Source of the DNA: Bacillus piscicola
GTDB lineage: Bacteria; Bacillota; Bacilli; Bacillales; Marinococcaceae
Direction of reading: 5' to 3'
DNA length: 64,000 bases
Assembly: GCF_022458745.1 (NCBI RefSeq)
Contig: NZ_JAJJJF010000004.1
Coordinates: forward strand, 1-64,000
Shown here: piece after piece, positions 58,800 to 64,000 of the stretch
Layout of the letters: each line of letters begins with the position of its first letter
How positions within the stretch are numbered: the first letter of the stretch is position 1
The notes under the pieces: generated by a model
What the model was told of the DNA's origin: nothing
Seen by the model: only the letters and a program-made list of their open reading frames with translations
The model's database searches: none
Made by a program: the position numbers and the translations under genes

Positions 58800-59960
58800 C
58801 TACGTTATCGCCGGTAAACGATGCCTTTTTTAGATATGTGGTAAATAACAGCAGCATAGAGGGTGGATGGCATGGTGAAATAGCGTGGCTTGGAAAATAG
58901 TGGCTCCACAGCTGGTGGATGGCGTCATGAAAAGGTGCCTGCTCAATTATAACGGCTTCAAAGCACTTGTTTGATGCTCTCAAAACGTCCATGTTGAAAA
59001 ATGACGACATCATTGAGGTTCGTTGACGCCCTGAAGTAGCACAAGCAGAAAAATAGCGGCTTCATAGCGCATGGATGATGTCATGAAAAGGTGTCGGCTC
59101 GATTATAACGACGTCATAGCGTACCAATGACGTTGTGAAACGGCGCCGGCTCGATAATAGCGACCACATCGCGTGACAGTGACGACGCAAAACTGCGCGA
59201 ACCTATGAATAACGACCTCATACGGGATGATGACGTCATGAAATAGCACGATTCGAGAAATAGAGACCCCATAGCAGGCGGATGACGTCGCGAAAATGAG
59301 GGGGCTTGATAATAATGACTTCATAACATACCAATGAGGTCATGAAAAAGTGCGGGCTCGATTATAACGACGTCATAGCGTACCAATGACGTCGTGAAAT
59401 GGCGCGAACCCAATAATAGCGACCACATAGCATGCCAATGACGTCGCGAAATGGTGCGAACCCAATAATAACGACCACATAGCATGCCAATGACGTCGTG
59501 AAATGGTGCGAACCCAATAATAACGACCACATAGCGTACCAATGACGTCGTGAAATGGCGCGAACCCAATAATAGCGGCCACATCGCGTGCCGATGACGT
59601 CGTGAAATGGCGCGAACCCAATAATAGCGACCACATAGCATGCCAATGACGTCGCGAAATGGCGCGAACCCAATAATAGCGACCACATAGCATGCCAATG
59701 ACGTCGTGAAATGGCGCGAACCCAATAATAGCGACCACATAGCATGCCAATGACGTCGTGAAATGGCGCGAACCCAATAATAGCGACCACATAGCATGCC
59801 AATGACGTCGTGAAATGGTGCGAACCCAATAATAGCGACCACATAGCATGCCAATGACGTCGCGAAATGGTGCGAACCCAATAATAACGACTACATAGCA
59901 TGCCAATGACGTCGTGAAACAGCATGATCCCGAAAATAACAGCATCATCACTCCGGCGAC
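58800..59960 (-). repeat. 52-bp hairpin repeat array 8, reversed, with about eleven near-identical units
   Basis: The consensus reads on the minus strand, opposite to the other seven arrays. From about 59385 to 59930 the same unit repeats every 52 bases almost without change, including the 25-base filler; 58800-59340 holds more diverged units. The simple one-unit period and high identity suggest recent amplification. It lies between glyA and upp, both on the minus strand. Confidence 0.94.
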
Positions 59961-59978
59961 TGGTCTGTTGGGGATAAC

Positions 59979-60017
59979 AAAAAACCTGGTGCACCGTGGG
60001 GCGCAGCCAGGTTTTTC
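59979..60017 (-). terminator. Terminator of glyA
   Basis: On the minus strand AACCTGG-C-TGC and GCA-CCAGGTT form a stem with one bulge, followed by six Ts, starting 9 bases after the glyA stop. Confidence 0.9.
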
Positions 60018-60025
60018 GAATCCAT

Positions 60026-61267
60026 TTAGAGTCCGGTGTACATCGGAAACTGCTTCGTGAGGGTGGTCACACGTTCTGCAGCTTCTTTCAGTTTTTCTTC
60101 ATCTTCGTGGTTTTTTAATACAAGGGCCATGATTGCACCGATTTCATCCATTTCTTTTTCCCCGAATCCTCTAGATGTGACGGCTGCGGTTCCAATGCGG
60201 ATGCCGCTCGTGACGAATGGTTTCTCTGGATCGAATGGGATCGCGTTTTTGTTCGTAGTCAGACCTGCTTCGTCGAGTGCTTTTTCTGCAACTTTACCGG
60301 TAACATTCAAGCTTTGCAGATCCAGAAGCAAGAGATGGTTGTCGGTGCCGCCGGATACGAGGTCAATGCCTTCTTTTTGCAAGGCTTCCCCTAAGCGTTT
60401 TGCATTTTTAATGATGTTTTCGGCGTATGTCTTAAAGTCATCTTGAAGGGCTTCTCCGAATGCTACTGCTTTTGCCGCGATGACGTGCATGAGTGGGCCG
60501 CCTTGCAAACCTGGGAAGACCGACTTATCGATTTGTTTCGCGAATTCTTCCTTGCAAAAGATCATACCGCCCCGTGGTCCTCGCAATGTTTTGTGCGTGG
60601 TGGTCGTTACAAAATGAGCGTGCGGCACTGGGTTCGGGTGAAGGCCTGCCGCGACAAGACCGGCAATATGCGCCATGTCCACCAACAAGTAAGCATCCAC
60701 TTCATCTGCAATCTCGCGGAATTTTTTAAAATTAATCTCGCGAGGGTACGCGCTTGCACCGGCGATGATCATTTTGGGCTTATGCTCGTGTGCAGCCTGA
60801 CGGACTTCCTCGTAATCAATCGTCTGGTCCGCTTTTGTCACTCCGTATTCGACAAAATTGTACTGCGCCCCGCTGAAATTCACAGGACTTCCGTGCGTCA
60901 AGTGACCGCCGTGTGATAGGTTCATGCCGAGAACCGTATCTCCGTGTTCGAGTACGGTGAAAAATACGGCCATGTTCGCTTGTGCGCCGGAATGCGGCTG
61001 AACATTCACGTGCTCCGCATCGAAGATTTTTTTCGCACGGTCCCGAGCTAAATCTTCCGCCACATCGACGTATTCACATCCGCCATAATAACGGCGTCCG
61101 GGATATCCCTCTGCGTATTTGTTTGTCAGTACGGATCCTTGGGCTTCCATAACAGCCTCGCTGACGAAGTTTTCAGAGGCGATTAATTCAATTTTGTTTC
61201 GTTGGCGTTGCAGCTCATCTTGAATGGCTGCATATACACTTGGATCTTGATTTTTAAGCGTGTCCAT
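60026..61267 (-). CDS. glyA: Serine hydroxymethyltransferase GlyA (413 aa)
   Basis: GlyA interconverts serine and glycine with tetrahydrofolate and supplies one-carbon units. The PLP-binding lysine is Lys226 in [21 protein letters not shown]-type C-terminal elements [15 protein letters not shown] are present. The ATG at 61267 is chosen, with AAAGGAG ten bases ahead; an upstream in-frame ATG at 61381 would add 38 non-conserved residues. A TACAAT -10 lies near 61403 on the minus strand without a good -35. Its place before upp and the atp operon is the usual Bacillus order. Confidence 0.97.
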   Translation of the reverse strand: MDTLKNQDPSVYAAIQDELQRQRNKIELIASENFVSEAVMEAQGSVLTNKYAEGYPGRRYYGGCEYVDVAEDLARDRAKKIFDAEHVNVQPHSGAQANMAVFFTVLEHGDTVLGMNLSHGGHLTHGSPVNFSGAQYNFVEYGVTKADQTIDYEEVRQAAHEHKPKMIIAGASAYPREINFKKFREIADEVDAYLLVDMAHIAGLVAAGLHPNPVPHAHFVTTTTHKTLRGPRGGMIFCKEEFAKQIDKSVFPGLQGGPLMHVIAAKAVAFGEALQDDFKTYAENIIKNAKRLGEALQKEGIDLVSGGTDNHLLLLDLQSLNVTGKVAEKALDEAGLTTNKNAIPFDPEKPFVTSGIRIGTAAVTSRGFGEKEMDEIGAIMALVLKNHEDEEKLKEAAERVTTLTKQFPMYTGL

Positions 61268-61528
61268 TCCGTGTTTGCTCCTTTCGCTTGTCCCTGTTGT
61301 TAGTTTCGGGGAATTCCTTTGAACGCCCGCCTGCAGCCGAGAGTCCTTATACTTCCGGCCCCTATTATTCGTGTTTTGCATGTTTTGTTAATGTATGGGG
61401 TTATTGTAACATGAATAATTAATGAAAATCCGTATTTTTAATAAAAAAAATAGAAAAATGTTAAGAAAAGATAATCCATTGCGGCAGATTTTTCAACGGC
61501 CATAGCGGACAGTACGCCAACGGCCTTA

Positions 61529-62086
61529 TCAGGTGGTTGGATACTTCGCTCGTACGCCGCCGATAAGCTTTGGCCGCGTTCTTGCCATGGAAACGTGGGC
61601 GCTGCCGATCGTCTTTTGTTCACTGCGCAGCGGAATAGCTACGTGTTTTAAGTGCATCCCGATCATCGTGTCACCGATATCAATACCGGCATCCGCCCGT
61701 ACGTGTTCGACTAAAACAGGATCTGTCATATGTTCGTATACGTACTCAGCCATAGCACCGCCTGCTTTCCGATGCGGAATCGCCGTTACTTCTTCCAAAC
61801 CGAACTGCTGGGCTGTTTTCCGCTCCACCACGAGGGCCCGGTTTAGATGTTCGCAACATTGAAAAGCCATGTGCACTCCAGTTTTTCGTTGAAAGTCGGC
61901 AAACTCTTCATATAACGCTGCGGCTGCTTCCTCCGACCCAGCAGAACCGATACGCTCGCCGACCACTTCACTCGTGCTCGTACCGGCGACAAACAGATGC
62001 TCAGACGTCAACGCGATCGAGGATGAAATCGTGTCCAGGCAGTTCCTTAAAGAAGTCCGCAACTGTTGTTTATTATCTTCAGCCAT
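61529..62086 (-). CDS. UPF0340/TIGR01440-family protein YwlG-like (185 aa)
   Basis: A conserved Firmicutes protein of unknown function, always near glyA/rpiB in Bacilli (ywlG). Typical segments are FVAGTSTSEVVGERIGSAGSEEAA, FQCCEHLNRALVVER and IDIGDTMIGMHLKHVAIPLR. It looks cytosolic, with conserved Cys-Cys-Glu-His. ATG 62086 is preferred over the GTG at 62095 for its AAGG spacing. It lies between rpiB and glyA. Confidence 0.9.
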   Translation of the reverse strand: MAEDNKQQLRTSLRNCLDTISSSIALTSEHLFVAGTSTSEVVGERIGSAGSEEAAAALYEEFADFQRKTGVHMAFQCCEHLNRALVVERKTAQQFGLEEVTAIPHRKAGGAMAEYVYEHMTDPVLVEHVRADAGIDIGDTMIGMHLKHVAIPLRSEQKTIGSAHVSMARTRPKLIGGVRAKYPTT

Positions 62087-62237
62087 CGTGCTCACCTTCT
62101 TTTTCTTTTAATGTACCACAAAATGCCGAATTGGGAAAAAAGGAATGTCAAGGAGTATGCGTCAAGTTTTTCTCGACATGGTTATCAGGACAATATTTTC
62201 AGCACTCTGCTTTTCACATCTACATCCGGCTTCCAAT

Positions 62238-62352
62238 CGCTCTGGGCGGATGCTTTCCGCGGGCAACGCTTCAGCTTCCTCGTGAGCAAAGAGCGCTCAC
62301 TGCGGGATCTTCAGCTGTTGCTTTTCCCGCTGGAGTCACCGCCCGACGCTCT
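62238..62352 (-). repeat. Structured repeat element, short copy near ywlG
   Basis: 115 bp, nearly the same as the 53.0 kb copy: minus-strand GACTCCAGCGGGAAAAGC at one side and GCCCGCGGAAAGCATCCGCC at the other, with AGCGCTC/GAGC inner pairing instead of the AACCT/AGGTT hairpin. It lies upstream of the YwlG-like gene and downstream of rpiB. Confidence 0.85.
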
Positions 62353-62476
62353 TTTCAGTCTGCAAATGTGTCCATTTTCTTTTTTCGTTAACGAGTAAAA
62401 ATTTACACATACTGTCAAGGAGGGATGGGGGCGTGTGACTCTCTACTGCTAAACGCATAGGTTTGTATGTGAACAA

Positions 62477-62505
62477 CCCCTGCGCCATATGTATGGAAGC
62501 AGGGG
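62477..62505 (-). terminator. Weak terminator hairpin after rpiB
   Basis: CCCCTGC and GCAGGGG pair around a 15-base loop, followed by TTGTTC on the minus strand. The T-run is poor. Confidence 0.55.
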
Positions 62506-62534
62506 TCGTGAAAAAAATAACATTCCTTAAGCCT

Positions 62535-62975
62535 TTATTGCTCTTCGATGGCCATCATTTTCTCTACGCGCCTGGCATGACGGCCGCCTTCGTATTCGGT
62601 GCCGAGCCATGCTTTTACAATTTCAGCGGCGAGGCCAGGACCGACGATGCGCTCACCCATTGCCAGAATGTTGCTGTCGTTATGGGCCCGCGTGGCTTTT
62701 GCGCTGAATACGTCATGAACGAGGGCACAGCGGATTCCTTTGATTTTGTTTGCCGATATCGACATGCCGATGCCGGTACCGCATATTAAGATGCCTTTAT
62801 CCGCTTCCCCAGATGCCACTTTATTTGCGACCGGGATCGCGTAGTCAGGATAATCAACGGAATCGTCGCAGTGGCAGCCGACATCATCGATTTCCAGATC
62901 CATTTCGTTCAACACCTGAAGGATCTCTTCTTTGAGCCGCAGCCCGGCGTGATCCGATCCTATAGCCAATTTCAT
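62535..62975 (-). CDS. rpiB: Ribose-5-phosphate isomerase B (146 aa)
   Basis: RpiB interconverts ribulose 5-phosphate and ribose 5-phosphate in the pentose phosphate pathway. The motif ICGTGIGMSISANKIKGIRCALV contains the catalytic Cys65, and His98 lies in TRAHNDSN; the phosphate-binding IGSDHAG is at the start. The ATG at 62975 is chosen; TTG 62978 adds one residue. Neighbour of the ywlG-like gene and glyA, as in Bacillus. Confidence 0.95.
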   Translation of the reverse strand: MKLAIGSDHAGLRLKEEILQVLNEMDLEIDDVGCHCDDSVDYPDYAIPVANKVASGEADKGILICGTGIGMSISANKIKGIRCALVHDVFSAKATRAHNDSNILAMGERIVGPGLAAEIVKAWLGTEYEGGRHARRVEKMMAIEEQ

Positions 62976-63031
62976 CAAGGGTACCCCTTTCCTTTATTTA
63001 AGTAGTTTTGTTATATGTTCTCACGTTTTTG

Positions 63032-64000
63032 CTAGGTTGTAAATTTTTCAATCGTTACTTTTAATCGTTCGGCCTGTTTGGAAAGGTCGTGGGCTGTTTC
63101 GGCGCAAGCCTGGATCACGTCGGATTGGGTTTTCGCGGCTGATGTTACCTCCATCGCGCCTGCTGACGTTTCCTGGGCGATGGCTGCGACTTCCTGCGAG
63201 TCATTGGACGTTTTCTCAAAAGCTTCCATTTGCCGGTCAATTAACATGCTGATGTCGTTGACCGCGTTCGCTACGGTTTGCACGGATGTTTCCATGGCGG
63301 ATAGAGCGGAGCTTGTTTCCGTTCCTTTTACAGACTCACGGCTTGCAGCTTCGGCCTGGTTTTCAATTTTTTGCACCGCATTTTGCACTTCGGATTGAAT
63401 GGTCTGGATGAGTTTGCGGACTTCCTCGACCGCTTTCGAACTTTCATCGGCGAGTTTTCTTACCTCTTGAGCAACGACTTCAAAGCCTCTTCCCTGCTCT
63501 CCGGCGCGCGCCGCTTCAATCGAGGCATTCAGTGCAAGCAAGTTCGTCTGCTCGGCAATATCTCCGACCATGCTAATAATCTCGCCGATTTTCTTCGCTT
63601 GCATATCGAGTGATTCAATGGCGGACAGGGATTCCTGGTTGTCCCTCTCCATTTGTTTCATCCCGTCAACAAGTGACTGTATGACATTCTTGCTTTCGTC
63701 GAGGGTGCTGACCATTTCACCGGCAGAGCTTTTGGAATCGTTCGCTTTTGTCTGAACCTCCGTTGCTATTCGAGTGACATCTTCCATCGACTCGGCCGTA
63801 TTTTGAATGGCGATCGCGGATTGTTCGGCTCCTGAGGCGATTTCATCCACGGTTGCGGAAATGCTCGCCGCATGATCTGCTGCTTCATCTGAAGAGGTGG
63901 TGATCGCCGCTACTTTACTGCTCGTTTCCTGAAAATTGTTTTCGATATCCTTTACCATGGCACGAAGGTTCTCCAGCATACCGTTGTAAGCAAGGCCAAG
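63032..64000 (-). CDS. Methyl-accepting chemotaxis protein, C-terminal signalling domain, N-terminus beyond the window
   Basis: The long helical hairpin of a chemoreceptor: the tip [49 protein letters not shown] is intact, and flanking helices contain methylation-type residues ([23 protein letters not shown]). It couples receptors to CheW and CheA. The frame continues past the window end ([14 protein letters not shown] is read from the last bases), where the HAMP and sensor domain must lie. It ends 57 bases before rpiB's start region on the same strand. Confidence 0.92.
   Translation of the reverse strand, partial: LGLAYNGMLENLRAMVKDIENNFQETSSKVAAITTSSDEAADHAASISATVDEIASGAEQSAIAIQNTAESMEDVTRIATEVQTKANDSKSSAGEMVSTLDESKNVIQSLVDGMKQMERDNQESLSAIESLDMQAKKIGEIISMVGDIAEQTNLLALNASIEAARAGEQGRGFEVVAQEVRKLADESSKAVEEVRKLIQTIQSEVQNAVQKIENQAEAASRESVKGTETSSALSAMETSVQTVANAVNDISMLIDRQMEAFEKTSNDSQEVAAIAQETSAGAMEVTSAAKTQSDVIQACAETAHDLSKQAERLKVTIEKFTT

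Noticed and set aside
59321-59994. Long overlapping minus-strand open frames in array 8 (about 190-210 residues)
   Set aside because: All three frames are open because the unit lacks stops on that strand; 52 is not a multiple of three, so each frame reads the same 52-residue period. The frames have no ribosome site and are a by-product of the repeat. The same holds for open frames in arrays 2, 3 and 6, whose forward strand lacks stops while TTATTTT gives TAA on the reverse.

Overview
The window looks like chromosome of an endospore-forming, motile, salt- and probably alkali-adapted member of the Bacillaceae. Three things point there. First, the conserved Bacillus gene block runs right to left on the minus strand: rpiB, ywlG-like, glyA, upp, atpZ-I-B-E-F-H-A-G-D-C, ywzB, murA, spoIID, spoIIQ, spoIIID, mbl, flhO, flhP, epuA, fabZ. 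Second, there are many very acidic secreted proteins with S-layer-homology (SLH) domains. Third, Shine-Dalgarno sites are strong and TTG/GTG starts are frequent. No rRNA, tRNA or CRISPR array was seen.

Layout. 1-3.5 kb is accessory: the end of an IS21-type istB, a complete-looking IS3-family transposase pair with its frameshift site, two small unknown genes and a RadC-like JAB gene. 3.8-29.7 kb is a cell-surface region: a 1,397-residue surface protein, a 1,161-residue SLH S-layer-type protein with a consensus promoter and a structured leader, a lipoprotein, two NlpC/P60 hydrolases, an SLH subtilase, a NERD protein, a frameshifted CPBP protease gene, an XRE regulator, a PAS-GGDEF-EAL protein and another SLH protein. 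30.7-47.7 kb holds fabZ, the flagellar/cell-shape/sporulation genes, a Na+/solute symporter operon with a DUF294 regulator and exonuclease, and murA. 47.3-54.6 kb is the F1Fo ATP synthase operon. 55.6-64 kb has a Vpr-like subtilase, upp, glyA, a UPF0340 gene, rpiB and the C-terminal part of a chemotaxis receptor.

The most unusual content lies between the genes. Eight intergenic arrays, about 6.5 kb or 10% of the window, are built from a degenerate 52-bp unit. Each unit has a 9-nt loop between two covarying palindromic arms, a T-rich stretch and a variable filler. Spacing is almost exactly 52 bp, close to five helical turns, and the arrays have different higher-order periods: 52, 156, 208 or 312 bp. 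This resembles satellite DNA with higher-order repeats. A second repeat family, a structured element of 110-225 bp, occurs four times, once between atpB and atpE. A truncated relative seems to form part of the S-layer mRNA leader.

How the parts work together: the SLH proteins, hydrolases and subtilases build and remodel an acidic S-layer wall. The ATP synthase carries alkaliphile-type residues in subunit a but an ordinary c subunit. The spo, mbl and flh genes tie the block to sporulation, shape and motility. Functions are inferred from sequence features read by eye; no database search was run.
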